Assembly (NCBI RefSeq): GCF_018919205.1
Contig: NZ_JAHLQN010000001.1
Location: forward strand, 2,542,001 to 2,606,000
Source of the DNA: Dysosmobacter acutus
Lineage (GTDB): Bacteria; Bacillota; Clostridia; Oscillospirales; Oscillospiraceae
DNA: 64,000 bases
Direction of reading: 5' to 3'
Under the pieces are notes generated by a model, which worked only from the letters and a program-made list of their open reading frames with translations, ran no database searches and was not told where the DNA came from. Each line of letters opens with the position of its first letter. The first letter of the stretch is position 1. Below, in pieces: positions 43,808 through 50,930 of the stretch. The translations under genes and the position numbers were made by a program.

Positions 43808-43971
43808 ACCACCTTGTACTTGCTGACAGGGTTCCCGCCGTGCCGGATTGCGCGGAGAACCCCGGTCACGTGGACATGCCGTAGACTGGCAAGCTCATAG
43901 GGGCTGTCCGCCACGGCAAGGGGCAGCTCAAAGTGGTCTTTTGTGACTTCCATGTATACTGGCCGTCTCAT
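43795..43971 (-). CDS. Small phage early protein
   Basis: 58 residues from the ATG at 43971, which has GGAGG seven bases upstream. MRRPVYMEVTKDHFELPLAVADSPYELASL is a recurring Clostridial phage protein of unknown role. Overlaps RusA by 4 bp. Confidence 0.65.
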   Translation of the reverse strand: MRRPVYMEVTKDHFELPLAVADSPYELASLRHVHVTGVLRAIRHGGNPVSKYKVVWIR

Positions 43972-44336
43972 TGGCAAGCCTCCGTGATCTCGATCTCCAC
44001 CCTCGGATTCTCCTTGTCGTAGCGAACCCTGCTCCCGTCATGCGAGGTCACGATTCCGCTGTGATCGTCCTGGATGACGCCGTAGTGGACCAGGATGTCA
44101 CAGGTGGCCTCCAGCAGGTTTGTCAGGTCCACCTTACCGTGGGTGGGCATGTAGTACAGGCAGCGGATGTTGACCGGGAAGGAAATCGCCGTCCACTTGC
44201 ATGGGATGAAATATCCCGCCCGCTCCTGATACTCTGCAAACTGTTTGGAAGGCACTGGGAATGTCCTCCCTCCGCTCTGCACCAGCCGCATGGAGTTTTT
44301 CTTTGTAATCGGCCTTCCTGGTATGGTTATCCTCAT
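43968..44336 (-). CDS. rusA: RusA-family Holliday junction resolvase
   Basis: 122 residues. ITIPGRPITKKNSMRLV, KVDLTNLLEATCDILVHYGVIQDDHSGIVTSHDGSRVRYDKENPRVEIEI carries the DxxN...DD acidic set of RusA. Resolves recombination intermediates made with the ERF protein. Confidence 0.85.
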   Translation of the reverse strand: MRITIPGRPITKKNSMRLVQSGGRTFPVPSKQFAEYQERAGYFIPCKWTAISFPVNIRCLYYMPTHGKVDLTNLLEATCDILVHYGVIQDDHSGIVTSHDGSRVRYDKENPRVEIEITEACQ

Positions 44337-44345
44337 TGCGCTCCC

Positions 44346-44954
44346 TCACTTCAGGTATCGCGCCAGCTCTGCGGCGCCTCTGTGTTCAGGCGGCTTTTCT
44401 CCCGCAAGTTCATCCTCCCATCTCCCCTGGTTCAGCCATGTGGCGGGATTGGGGATGTACTGGCCATTGTCCCTACTCCATTGGTCGCTGCACTTCTGCC
44501 GGTCAATAGCCGACAGGAGTGTTTCAACAGGCGCATTTACCCTGCCGAACGCTTTCTTAGCAGCCGCTTTTCCAACTTTCTTCGGATACGCAGACCAGAA
44601 CCGTTCAAATGCCCCCTTGGGGGCTATAGGGGGAGAACATTCGTTCTCTACCTCTTTCTCCCCCTCTTTCTCTTTCTTGCTTAGAGTTTGCTTCCGCTTT
44701 GCTTTTTGTTTGCTTCCAGTTTGCTTCGCTTCACCGCCTGTCTTCCCATTGGATGCTTTCCTCCAACCGCTGTCAAGTGTTGGTTTTACAAGGGTAAACA
44801 CGGTTTCAGCGATCGGCGACATAGCTTCAGGCTCCATGCCGTCCAGCGCATAGCCGCAGATTGCAAGCAGTATTTCGGCCTGTTCTTCTGCTCCCAATCG
44901 TCGGATCGCCTCATAGTAGGAGCGGTAGAATGTGAACTGCGCCCGTTCGTTCAT
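44346..44954 (-). CDS. Phage replication protein, DUF6291/replisome-organiser type
   Basis: 202 residues. N-terminus MNERAQFTFYRSYYEAIRRLGAEEQAEILLAICGYALDG is the DUF6291-type start. A Lys/Glu-rich linker of about 40 residues follows. The C-terminal FERFWSAYPKKVGKAAAKKAFGRV...YIPNPATWLNQGRWEDEL is the helicase-loader/DnaT-like part of phage replisome organisers. It probably recruits the host helicase. Confidence 0.75.
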   Translation of the reverse strand: MNERAQFTFYRSYYEAIRRLGAEEQAEILLAICGYALDGMEPEAMSPIAETVFTLVKPTLDSGWRKASNGKTGGEAKQTGSKQKAKRKQTLSKKEKEGEKEVENECSPPIAPKGAFERFWSAYPKKVGKAAAKKAFGRVNAPVETLLSAIDRQKCSDQWSRDNGQYIPNPATWLNQGRWEDELAGEKPPEHRGAAELARYLK

Positions 44955-44966
44955 GGTCCCACCGCC

Positions 44967-45389
44967 TTAAAAAGGAAGCCGGCCGTCTTCAGGAATCTCA
45001 ACAAAATCGGAATGGGCGTCCACCGGAGAAGCGGCGGAGCTGCGTCCGGAAGGGGGCTCTCCGCCCTCCCGCTTGGAATCACCGAAATAGACGTTGTCGG
45101 CCACCACCTCCGCAGAGGTACGCCTGCCGCCCTCCTTGTCCGTCCAGGTGCGAATCTGAAGCCTGCCCTCCACCACGGCCATGCGGCCCCTGGCAAAGTA
45201 CTGGCTGACGAACTCCGCCGTACCGCGCCATGCAACGATGTCGATGAAGTCGGTTTCCTTCTCGCCGCTCTGGTTCTTGAAATCACGATCCACAGCGATC
45301 CGGAAGGAAGTCACCGCAGTCCCTCCCTGGGTCCTGCGCAGCTCCGGGTCCGCGCACAGCCGCCCTTGCAGCAAAATCCGGTTCAACAC
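44967..45389 (-). CDS. ssb: Single-stranded DNA-binding protein
   Basis: 140 residues, GTG start overlapping the HTH gene stop. OB fold with MLNRILLQGRLCADPELR, FRIAVDRDF, FIDIVAWRGTAEFVSQYFARGRMAVVEGRLQIRTWTDKEG. The acidic, Phe-ended tail (EIPEDGRLPF) fits the SSB protein-interaction tip. Confidence 0.93.
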   Translation of the reverse strand: MLNRILLQGRLCADPELRRTQGGTAVTSFRIAVDRDFKNQSGEKETDFIDIVAWRGTAEFVSQYFARGRMAVVEGRLQIRTWTDKEGGRRTSAEVVADNVYFGDSKREGGEPPSGRSSAASPVDAHSDFVEIPEDGRLPF

Positions 45390-45562
45390 TTCAAATCGCC
45401 CTCCTTTGTGATGAACGATTTGAGCTCGTCCGGGCTGTAGTATACCCGCGCCCCGATATGCACAGCGCGGATTTTCCCCGCGCCTCTCAGTTCATCCAGC
45501 GTGTCAACGCTGATGCTCAAAGCCTGCGCAGCTTCACCGCGCGTCATCAACAGCTTCTCCAT
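45383..45562 (-). CDS. Excisionase-family HTH_17 protein
   Basis: 59 residues: MEKLLMTRGEAAQALSISVDTLDEL...GKIRAVHIGARVYYSPDELKSFI, a MerR/excisionase-type winged HTH. Short, with a start overlapping the HNH gene end, and coupled to ssb. Being far from int, it may be a regulator rather than the excisionase. Confidence 0.75.
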   Translation of the reverse strand: MEKLLMTRGEAAQALSISVDTLDELRGAGKIRAVHIGARVYYSPDELKSFITKEGDLKC

Positions 45563-45884
45563 AGTCCATTCCTTTCTTGTAAATCATGTCTGCACGGTTC
45601 CAGTCCGGGTAGAAGCCTTTGAGGTATGCCACCAGGTAGCAGTACAGGCTTTCTTGCGTTGTACCCGCGCCATACCCGCTCAAATTCGCTCCCTCGTCAT
45701 ATGCCCGATGGCAGCTCCGGCACAGCGTCACAACGTTCCGCTCAGTCCCGAGACCGCCCTGGCTTCGCCGCACGACATGGGCAACCGGCTCCCCATACGG
45801 AGAGCGGCACAGGACGCAGCACCCGTTGTCGCGCAGGAATACGGCTCTCTTGACCGCCGGAGAAATTGAGGTGTACTTTGTCAT
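45534..45884 (-). CDS. HNH endonuclease
   Basis: 116 residues from the ATG at 45884. AVFLRDNGCCVLCRSPYGEPVAHVVRRSQGGLGTERNVVTLCRSCHRAYDEG is a full HNH site with a CXXC pair. Second HNH protein of the prophage, in the replication region. Confidence 0.85.
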   Translation of the reverse strand: MTKYTSISPAVKRAVFLRDNGCCVLCRSPYGEPVAHVVRRSQGGLGTERNVVTLCRSCHRAYDEGANLSGYGAGTTQESLYCYLVAYLKGFYPDWNRADMIYKKGMDYGEAVDDAR

Positions 45885-46219
45885 TTTGTGCATCCGGACC
45901 ACTCCCTCTGTACCTGGGCATCCAAAATGCGGATTTGAAGCTTGTAGGAGTTGATCGCCTCCATCGCGGACTTGTAGACCACCTCCGCGCAGTCCCGCTC
46001 AAACCGCAGTTTTGCGATCTCCCGGTCTCCCCGGCAGATGTCGGAGATGATAGTCACCGGGGTCCCCTTTTCACGCTCTTCCATCGTCTTTTTTGCGAGG
46101 GCCACCCGGTAGCTGCGCTCCGTCTGCGCATAGGTCTGGCCGCGCTTGCCCACCTCTTTGATCGCCGCATCCAGCAGGCGGGTCTTGGAGCCAATCTCCG
46201 TAATCAAATCAGCCTGCAT
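45881..46219 (-). CDS. Coiled-coil phage early protein
   Basis: 112 residues, helical, MQADLITEIGSKTRLLDAAIKEVGKRGQTYAQTERSYR... Frequently precedes HNH and SSB genes in such phages; function unknown. Overlaps ERF by 11 bp. Confidence 0.7.
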   Translation of the reverse strand: MQADLITEIGSKTRLLDAAIKEVGKRGQTYAQTERSYRVALAKKTMEEREKGTPVTIISDICRGDREIAKLRFERDCAEVVYKSAMEAINSYKLQIRILDAQVQREWSGCTK

Positions 46220-46802
46220 TGTTCTGCTCCTTCTGTGCGGTCTTCATGCAATCGGCGCACAGGCAGGCGCCAAAATGCCGCTTGCTGTATTTCTCCATAT
46301 CCTCCACTTCCCAGGTTTCGCCGTTGCGCTTTGTCACCGGGTAGAGGAAGCTCCCGCACCGCTCACAGAGGATTTCATGCTGCGCTTGCGCCTTTTGCTG
46401 GACCTCGGTGTAGCTGTTTGTGTCCGCGTCCCTGGTGTCGTCGATGCAGAACAGACCGTTCAGGGCGTATTTCCTGGCGTAGCTGGACGCTGTGCCGGTG
46501 ATCTGGCTCTCGTCCATCCCTTTCTTGCTCTCCGCCTCCCGGGCGTATGCGCTGTTTGTCATCTCCGCCTCGCTCTCCGTATCCCGCAAGGCGGCAGTCG
46601 CGCGTATGTAATACCGGGCGTCCAGCTGGATCATCTCATCCGAGATCGTCAGCACCAGACCGTACTTTTTCAAAAGAGGCTTCACCGCCTCCAAAATATC
46701 CTCGCAGGAGCGGTAGCGGTATCCGCCGAATTTGTTGGTTTGCCCCTTCGGCGCCTTCAGCTCCGCCTGTACCGCGGATACCCGTTTCATGAATCCTTCC
46801 AC
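46209..46802 (-). CDS. ERF-family single-strand annealing protein
   Basis: 197 residues from a GTG with GGAGGTG SD. ERF core: VSAVQAELKAPKGQTNKFGGYRYRSCEDILEAVKPLLKKYGLVLTISDEM...ASSYARKYALNGLFCIDD. Then a Cys-rich tail (CERCG...CADC), an added zinc site. Anneals complementary strands in phage recombination, with SSB and RusA. Confidence 0.88.
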   Translation of the reverse strand: MEGFMKRVSAVQAELKAPKGQTNKFGGYRYRSCEDILEAVKPLLKKYGLVLTISDEMIQLDARYYIRATAALRDTESEAEMTNSAYAREAESKKGMDESQITGTASSYARKYALNGLFCIDDTRDADTNSYTEVQQKAQAQHEILCERCGSFLYPVTKRNGETWEVEDMEKYSKRHFGACLCADCMKTAQKEQNNAG

Positions 46803-46804
46803 TT

Positions 46805-47122
46805 TTACACCTCCACAATTGCCGCGCCCACAGCGCGGGCAAAGTCCTCTGTATTACGCTCCAGGTATTCCTCGGCCTCGGACAGAAAGCACTCCCTGCA
46901 AAGGACACGGCCATTGGATACGTAATACCGCTCGCAGTCCTCGTACTTATTGGGGTTGATCTCGCTGCCGCACTCTTCACAGTGTGGGTATCTTCTCATG
47001 GTGTTTCTCTCCTTCAGGCATTTCTTACGCAACGCCGCCCAGTACTGGCAAAACCATTTGTTCCACTCCGTGCAATGGTCCTTGCAGCTCTTTCTCCGGC
47101 AGCGCCTGCACGGCTTGTCCAT
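46805..47122 (-). CDS. Cys-rich phage protein
   Basis: 105 residues, two parts: CRRCRRKSCKDHCTEWNKWFCQYW then CEECGSEINPN...CRECFLSEAEEYLE. An internal Met may start a shorter protein. Probable double zinc finger; unknown role. Confidence 0.6.
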   Translation of the reverse strand: MDKPCRRCRRKSCKDHCTEWNKWFCQYWAALRKKCLKERNTMRRYPHCEECGSEINPNKYEDCERYYVSNGRVLCRECFLSEAEEYLERNTEDFARAVGAAIVEV

Positions 47123-47126
47123 ATGC

Positions 47127-47306
47127 TCACTCCCAGTCCTTTGTCACAAACACCGCCTCGCAGACCTGCTCCCCCACGCTCTGGCCTGTCCACTCGCTGT
47201 TGGCCTTGCCGGCTAACAGCAGCGCGATCAGGATGGTCAGGATAGCCGTCACGATGATCCGCTGCTCCTGTTTGCGCCGCCGGCGCTGTTCTCTCGTTTG
47301 CTTCAT
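47127..47306 (-). CDS. Small single-pass membrane protein
   Basis: 59 residues: very basic N-terminus (MKQTREQRRRRKQEQR), one membrane segment (about 17-33), then an outside tail. Overlaps the stop of the HTH gene by 4 bp. Confidence 0.6.
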   Translation of the reverse strand: MKQTREQRRRRKQEQRIIVTAILTILIALLLAGKANSEWTGQSVGEQVCEAVFVTKDWE

Positions 47307-47557
47307 CTTGAACCCCTCACGATCTGCCGCAGGTCATCAACATCAAACCGTAGCACCCTGTCCAATCTTGTTAAATCCGCAAGAGTCCAAGTGCCGTTTC
47401 GCATTTTCGCGCTGAGTGTAGTCCTGTTAATGCCGGCCATCTCCGCCAAGTCCTTTTGGCTTTGAATGTCCCGCTCTCCCCTTTTAGCGTTGATGACGGA
47501 TCGAATGGTTTTTGCCCGTTCTTCCGCCGGGTCCCGCCCAAGTTTTACCTTTGGCAT
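47303..47557 (-). CDS. Xre-type HTH protein in the early operon
   Basis: 84 residues. SQKDLAEMAGINRTTLSAKMRNGTWTLADLTRLDRVL is a Cro/CI-type HTH. Located as the second gene behind the early promoter, in the position of an antirepressor or Cro-like regulator. Confidence 0.7.
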   Translation of the reverse strand: MPKVKLGRDPAEERAKTIRSVINAKRGERDIQSQKDLAEMAGINRTTLSAKMRNGTWTLADLTRLDRVLRFDVDDLRQIVRGSR

Positions 47558-47653
47558 ATGTTCCTCCTTGATTTTTGGCCCCTGGAGCGTTATAATCCTC
47601 TCAAAGAGCCTTTTCGTGTTGATTTAGGTTCTGCCCCGTCTGATGTTCCAGCA

Positions 47654-47863
47654 TCAGGCGGGATTTTTTTCTCCATCTGCCGAAATCAACAGCATCCCCC
47701 TTTCTATTTTGGCCTTCTTGACTTTTGCATTCAGAATCTTCCCGTGCCCATCCATGAAAACAATCAGCGTGTACTGGTCTTTCCCGCCGCTTCCATCCGG
47801 GTACTTTGCTCCTGATGTGTGGTCGCCTACAATGATGTCCTGCAATAAGCTGTTGATTGTCAT
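47654..47863 (-). CDS. First early gene, small phage protein
   Basis: 69 residues: MTINSLLQDIIVGDHTSGAKYPDGSGGKDQYTLIVFMDGHGKILNAKVKK, beta-rich, ending in a basic segment. First gene behind the operator-covered promoter at 47915-47943. Function unknown. Confidence 0.65.
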   Translation of the reverse strand: MTINSLLQDIIVGDHTSGAKYPDGSGGKDQYTLIVFMDGHGKILNAKVKKAKIERGMLLISADGEKNPA

Positions 47864-47881
47864 TGCGTTGTCCCTCCTTTT

Positions 47882-47904
47882 ATAGTGCTCGATTAGAGCA
47901 CTAT
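47882..47904. promoter_or_regulatory. Operator O1 of repressor system 1
   Basis: Perfect 9-bp inverted repeat ATAGTGCTC-N5-GAGCACTAT. It lies just downstream of the predicted early transcription start, so bound repressor blocks elongation or initiation. Confidence 0.8.
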
Positions 47905-47914
47905 TCTTGTCGTT

Positions 47915-47943
47915 ATTATAGTGCTCGTACTGCGCACTGTCAA
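47915..47943 (-). promoter_or_regulatory. Early lytic promoter with overlapping operator O2
   Basis: Full consensus on the minus strand: TTGACA, 17-nt spacer, TATAAT. The spacer is filled by a second, imperfect copy of the operator (ATAGTGCTC..GCGCACTGT, 47918-47940). Drives the early operon from 47863 leftwards. Confidence 0.85.
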
Positions 47944-47999
47944 GTGCTTTTTATAAAGTGTACAATATGAACACCAAAGAATAACGGGAGGGCTTGCAA

Positions 48000-48230
48000 A
48001 TGACTTTTGGAAAGCGTCTAAATGAAACCAGAAAATCAAAGGGATTTACGGCCCAGGCGATGGCTGATTTACTTGAAATTGGTTTGCGTTCATACAGGGC
48101 CTATGAAAGCGACGATCGGGAACCGTCCTTTTCTGTCTTGGTCAAGATTGCTGACTGTTTTGATGTTTCTACGGATTATTTGCTGTGCCGGGATGGGTTT
48201 CTCGCAAAGCATGAGAGGGAATTAAAATGA
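48000..48230 (+). CDS. Xre-family repressor, lysogeny system 1
   Basis: 76 residues from the ATG at 48000 (GGGAGGG SD). HTH: MTFGKRLNETRKSKGFTAQAMADLLEIGLRSYRAYESDDREPS. Divergent from the early operon, with the ATAGTGCTC operators between. Probably the primary repressor or an immunity partner. Confidence 0.82.
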   Translation: MTFGKRLNETRKSKGFTAQAMADLLEIGLRSYRAYESDDREPSFSVLVKIADCFDVSTDYLLCRDGFLAKHERELK

Positions 48231-48550
48231 ATAACTCCAGAAAAGAAATGGAAAAAAACATGAGACACGTCCTTTCTCTGCTCGATAACACTGCCGAACT
48301 CCCACATCTTAGCGATACCGAACGATATGCTCTCAAGCAATGCCAGGAAAAGGGATATGTTGAAGGTCTGCGGGTTTCCACAATGGAAAGTGGGCGGGTT
48401 GTCGTCGATTACGCTCATCCGCGACTTACAATCGACGGCCTTAAATTTCTGTATCCATATAAGGACTGGAAATTCGTAACGCCAACGGTAATCGCTATTA
48501 TTGAACTAATCGTAATTATCATACAAACCATCCAAAACGCAGGATGCTGA
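48227..48550 (+). CDS. YjcQ-like winged-helix protein with C-terminal membrane anchor
   Basis: 107 residues, coupled by ATGA to the repressor gene. Soluble part LPHLSDTERYALKQCQEKGYVEGLRV..AHPRLTIDGLKFL resembles YjcQ-type winged helices. A C-terminal membrane segment (about 86-103) follows. A membrane-tethered partner of the repressor is an inference. Confidence 0.65.
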   Translation: MNNSRKEMEKNMRHVLSLLDNTAELPHLSDTERYALKQCQEKGYVEGLRVSTMESGRVVVDYAHPRLTIDGLKFLYPYKDWKFVTPTVIAIIELIVIIIQTIQNAGC

Positions 48551-48611
48551 TAAATAAGAAAACCGCATTCACAACTGTAATGACTAATAAAAATTTGTCG
48601 TGTTTGGTCAT
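48519..48611 (-). CDS. Hydrophobic 30-residue peptide
   Basis: MTKHDKFLLVITVVNAVFLF... one membrane helix. AGGAAGT SD is 4 bases upstream, and it starts 3 bp beyond the Xre gene stop. The 3' part is antisense to the gene at 48227. The size and layout resemble small toxic or regulatory membrane peptides; no family match. Confidence 0.4.
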   Translation of the reverse strand: MTKHDKFLLVITVVNAVFLFISILRFGWFV

Positions 48612-48613
48612 GT

Positions 48614-48826
48614 CTACTTCCTTTCGTTTCCTTGCGAAAGAACCTCTCGCAAGACACGCTGATTGACGCCGAACATATCCTCAAGCCTGTCCCATATCTC
48701 AATACTTCCGAGCCGCTCACCGCTTTCCAACGCCTTATAGTATCGCTCGTGGACACCCAGCTCATCCGCCATAGCCTGCTGCGTCATGCCCTTGGCCTTC
48801 CGGGCGGCTCTTAGGTTCTCCCGCAT
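48614..48826 (-). CDS. Xre-family regulator
   Basis: 70 residues from the ATG at 48826 (AGAGGAG SD). HTH MRENLRAARKAKGMTQQAMADELGVHERYYKALESGERLGS. Opposite orientation to both neighbouring repressor genes. May control the divergent gene at 48938 or the tiny peptide after it. Confidence 0.75.
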   Translation of the reverse strand: MRENLRAARKAKGMTQQAMADELGVHERYYKALESGERLGSIEIWDRLEDMFGVNQRVLREVLSQGNERK

Positions 48827-48937
48827 ATTGGACTCCTCTCTGCCCTGTCTGGTGTTGGCGCACTGGACAGGACGCTTTTTATTTGACTTGCGCCCTTCAT
48901 TTACCTTTGATAAAATATTGGAAAAGGAGGTGGTTGC

Positions 48938-49138
48938 ATGAATGAAATTACAATTTCCGTTAAGGAACTTTATCAAAAGGCTAAAGATATGATGGACGAT
49001 GGTATGGAGTTTGTTACTTTGTCCCTATTTGAACCAGATAATTCTGCTGGAATTCCTGCTTGGGTCGGGTTTGTAGCAGGCAGCCCGGATCTATCATCTG
49101 GCATAGATTATGAGGACATTGAATCCGTTGAACCTTAA
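48938..49138 (+). CDS. Small acidic phage protein
   Basis: 66 residues behind a strong AAGGAGGTGG SD. MNEITISVKELYQKAKDMMDDGMEFVTLSLFE..., acidic C-terminus. Divergent from the Xre gene at 48826. Unknown. Confidence 0.6.
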   Translation: MNEITISVKELYQKAKDMMDDGMEFVTLSLFEPDNSAGIPAWVGFVAGSPDLSSGIDYEDIESVEP

Positions 49139-49216
49139 TCATCTGTTTGTTCTTGCCCCGTCAGGTCGCACCCTGGCGGGGATTTTCTTTTCCTATTTCG
49201 TGCGCTCTCTTTCTGC

Positions 49217-49360
49217 TTATTTGGCAGTATAAAAAAGCAAACACAAGACGATTACTCCTAAACACTGCCCAGACACCGCCAAGGCAATGTTTGCTTTTTT
49301 ACATCCAACCACGGATAATGCAAGGGCAACACACCCCAGTACAGCCCACATTGGATTCAT
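49217..49360 (-). CDS. Possible small two-pass membrane protein
   Basis: 47 residues with two hydrophobic segments (about 3-20, 25-43), but no SD before the ATG at 49360. An internal Val-Val-Gly-Cys segment could mimic a lipobox. Weak call. Confidence 0.3.
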   Translation of the reverse strand: MNPMWAVLGCVALALSVVGCKKANIALAVSGQCLGVIVLCLLFYTAK

Positions 49361-49685
49361 AAGCTGAGTTTGAAAGCATACGCGACCAAAAGGCCAAGGA
49401 TGAACGCCAGCAACGATTTCAAAATAAGGTTTCTGTAGCATCTGTACTTATACCGACGGCAACTTTTGTCTTGGGCCTCGTAGTAGAGCATTATGCTGGA
49501 TTTATCTCTGCGCTCTCTGACCTCTTTGGGTGGGGGTCAAATAGCCTGTCCATCCACTGATAGATTTTCAGCGTGCTCTCCTCCTTTCATGCGCTGTCCT
49601 TGCTGGCTCCGGTAGATCCAAAATTTCACGGGTAGTCTGGACGGTTCGAGCTATGCATGGTAAACTTTGTTTGAGGTGATTTTAT
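49361..49685. other. 325-bp stretch without a firm gene
   Basis: Contains a 27-bp partial copy (49576-49602) of the ribbon-helix-helix 3'-end/SD repeat. On the minus strand a 26-codon frame (49491-49571) follows it with a CTG start. No promoter consensus recognised. Confidence 0.4.
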
Positions 49686-50189
49686 ATGCCAACTTGGCTT
49701 TCCATACAAAATGTAACTTTTGCGATTGCGTTTGCCGGATTCGCAATGTCTCTGTTTAACTTTGCAGAAAACCGGATATCTCACATGCGCCGTTTAGACA
49801 TAAAAGTAAAGTATGTTTTAAAGGAATCCGGGATGTTGCTGCTGATTGTCGAATTTGTGAATAAGTCGTGGCTGGGCATTTCTATTACGAGTGCTGCGTT
49901 TTATGATAATGACGTGGAACACAAGTTCGGGGAAATCAGCACTATGGTTTTTACATATGCTCATCCGGATTTGTCTGGAAAGGCCGGAGAACGCACACAG
50001 AAATTCCCAATCAAAATTGAGCCGCTAAGTGCCGTTCAACTCTTTATGGAAACAGACAAATGGAACCCTACGCTTCCGGGTTCGTATGATTTTCGTCTCG
50101 GGACGAGTCGTGGTCCCATTCGCGGAACATCTCTCGCTCTATCTGCCGATCTCGCAGATTGGAAATTGCTGTTAAAACACCTAAAATGA
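49686..50189 (+). CDS. Membrane-anchored prophage protein, lysogenic strand
   Basis: 167 residues, GAGGTG SD. One N-terminal membrane segment (about 9-27), then a beta-rich soluble domain. It lies on the lysogenically expressed strand, so it could act in superinfection exclusion, but no motif proves this. Its 3' end is antisense to the small membrane gene at 50068. Confidence 0.6.
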   Translation: MPTWLSIQNVTFAIAFAGFAMSLFNFAENRISHMRRLDIKVKYVLKESGMLLLIVEFVNKSWLGISITSAAFYDNDVEHKFGEISTMVFTYAHPDLSGKAGERTQKFPIKIEPLSAVQLFMETDKWNPTLPGSYDFRLGTSRGPIRGTSLALSADLADWKLLLKHLK

Positions 50190-50235
50190 TTGAAGATATA
50201 CCAAGAATAAGCGATGCAATTTGTATCGGGCTCAT
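50068..50235 (-). CDS. Small membrane protein after the RHH gene
   Basis: 55 residues from the ATG at 50235 (AGGAGGAG SD). Membrane segment 4-25, then a charged acidic tail (RDRQIEREMFREWDHDSSRDENH). Cotranscribed with the ribbon-helix-helix gene 20 bp upstream. Confidence 0.55.
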   Translation of the reverse strand: MSPIQIASLILGISSIILGVLTAISNLRDRQIEREMFREWDHDSSRDENHTNPEA

Positions 50236-50243
50236 ATGTTTTA

Positions 50244-50296
50244 CTCTCCTCCTTTCATGCGCTGTCCTTGCCTTGGTTCTCTTTTGCCCAGTCCCA
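50244..50296. repeat. 53-bp duplicated RHH-tail/SD module, copy B
   Basis: Identical to 50805-50857; a 27-bp part also occurs at 49576-49602. It encodes the last codons of the RHH protein (WDWAKENQGKDSA, stop) plus the SD of the next gene. Confidence 0.85.
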
Positions 50297-50413
50297 AAGG
50301 ATTTGCAGGACAAGGGCGTTTAAAGAAACTCCCATCCTTTTTCTGGTTGTTTCAAGTTGATGTTTAAGTTCCTTAGTGATTCGGAGTGTAAACCGCTCCG
50401 TTTCATTTGTCAT
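50255..50413 (-). CDS. Arc-type ribbon-helix-helix protein 1
   Basis: 52 residues from the ATG at 50413 (AAAGGTGGT SD). TERFTLRITKELKHQLETTRKRMGVSLNALVLQILWDWAKE is an Arc-like RHH. Divergent from a second RHH gene with repeated GGTGTCA sites between. Confidence 0.78.
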   Translation of the reverse strand: MTNETERFTLRITKELKHQLETTRKRMGVSLNALVLQILWDWAKENQGKDSA

Positions 50414-50418
50414 ATTAT

Positions 50419-50510
50419 TGACACCACCTTTCATATGCATAATAGCACGTCTGCTTTCTGGTGTCAATACGGTGTCTTTACTTTTTTTCTTCATGGTGTC
50501 ATAATGACAT
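50419..50510. promoter_or_regulatory. Operator cluster between divergent RHH genes
   Basis: TGACACC at 50419, GGTGTCA at 50460, GGTGTCT at 50471 and GGTGTCA at 50495. The last forms TGTCA-TAA-TGACA with 50505-50509. RHH dimers bind tandem short sites like these. Confidence 0.6.
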
Positions 50511-50527
50511 TTAAAGGAGGATTTGCT

Positions 50528-50698
50528 ATGAAGAAAAATGACCCCTTTACCCGTGACGATCAAACCCGTTTTACCATGCGAATCAACTCCGAGTTGTTGG
50601 AGCGCATAAAGGTTGAAGCAGATAAAAACAAGCGTTCAACAGCGAAAGAGATTGAGTTCATCCTGGAGCGATACGTTGCAACACTTCCCACAGAATAA
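50528..50698 (+). CDS. Arc-type ribbon-helix-helix protein 2
   Basis: 56 residues from the ATG at 50528 (AAAGGAGGA SD). TRFTMRINSELLERIKVEADKNKRSTAKEIEFILERYV is an RHH of the Arc/MetJ kind. Divergent from RHH 1; its 3' end overlaps RHH 3. Confidence 0.78.
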   Translation: MKKNDPFTRDDQTRFTMRINSELLERIKVEADKNKRSTAKEIEFILERYVATLPTE

Positions 50699-50801
50699 AC
50701 ATCACAAGATCATGAAGCGTAATTCCCCGTCTGTCCGCCTCCCGCTGTAGCTGCTCCTTCAGCTCACCGGGCAGGCGGATTGTCGTCTGCTCGCGATCCA
50801 T
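50658..50801 (-). CDS. Arc-type ribbon-helix-helix protein 3
   Basis: 47 residues from the ATG at 50801 (GGAGGAGAG SD). REQTTIRLPGELKEQLQREADRRGITLHDLVMFILWEVL. Preceded by an exact copy of the 3' end of RHH 1, so it arose beside a duplicated or deleted RHH gene. Confidence 0.72.
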   Translation of the reverse strand: MDREQTTIRLPGELKEQLQREADRRGITLHDLVMFILWEVLQRIAPG

Positions 50802-50804
50802 GCT

Positions 50805-50857
50805 CTCTCCTCCTTTCATGCGCTGTCCTTGCCTTGGTTCTCTTTTGCCCAGTCCCA
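50805..50857. repeat. 53-bp duplicated RHH-tail/SD module, copy C
   Basis: Exact repeat of 50244-50296. Upstream of RHH 3 it is a coding remnant of a lost RHH gene that still supplies the SD. Confidence 0.85.
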
Positions 50858-50912
50858 GTGGTATCTTGGCTTTCATCATTCATCTATTTGGCCGTCTGAG
50901 TTGCAATCCATT

Positions 50913-50928
50913 TTCCCACTTTTGGGAA
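50913..50928. promoter_or_regulatory. Operator of repressor system 2, distal site
   Basis: Palindrome TTCCCACTTTTGGGAA just beyond the Cro-like gene stop. Identical to the site at 51166. A distal site might allow repressor looping. Confidence 0.75.
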
Positions 50929-50930
50929 TT

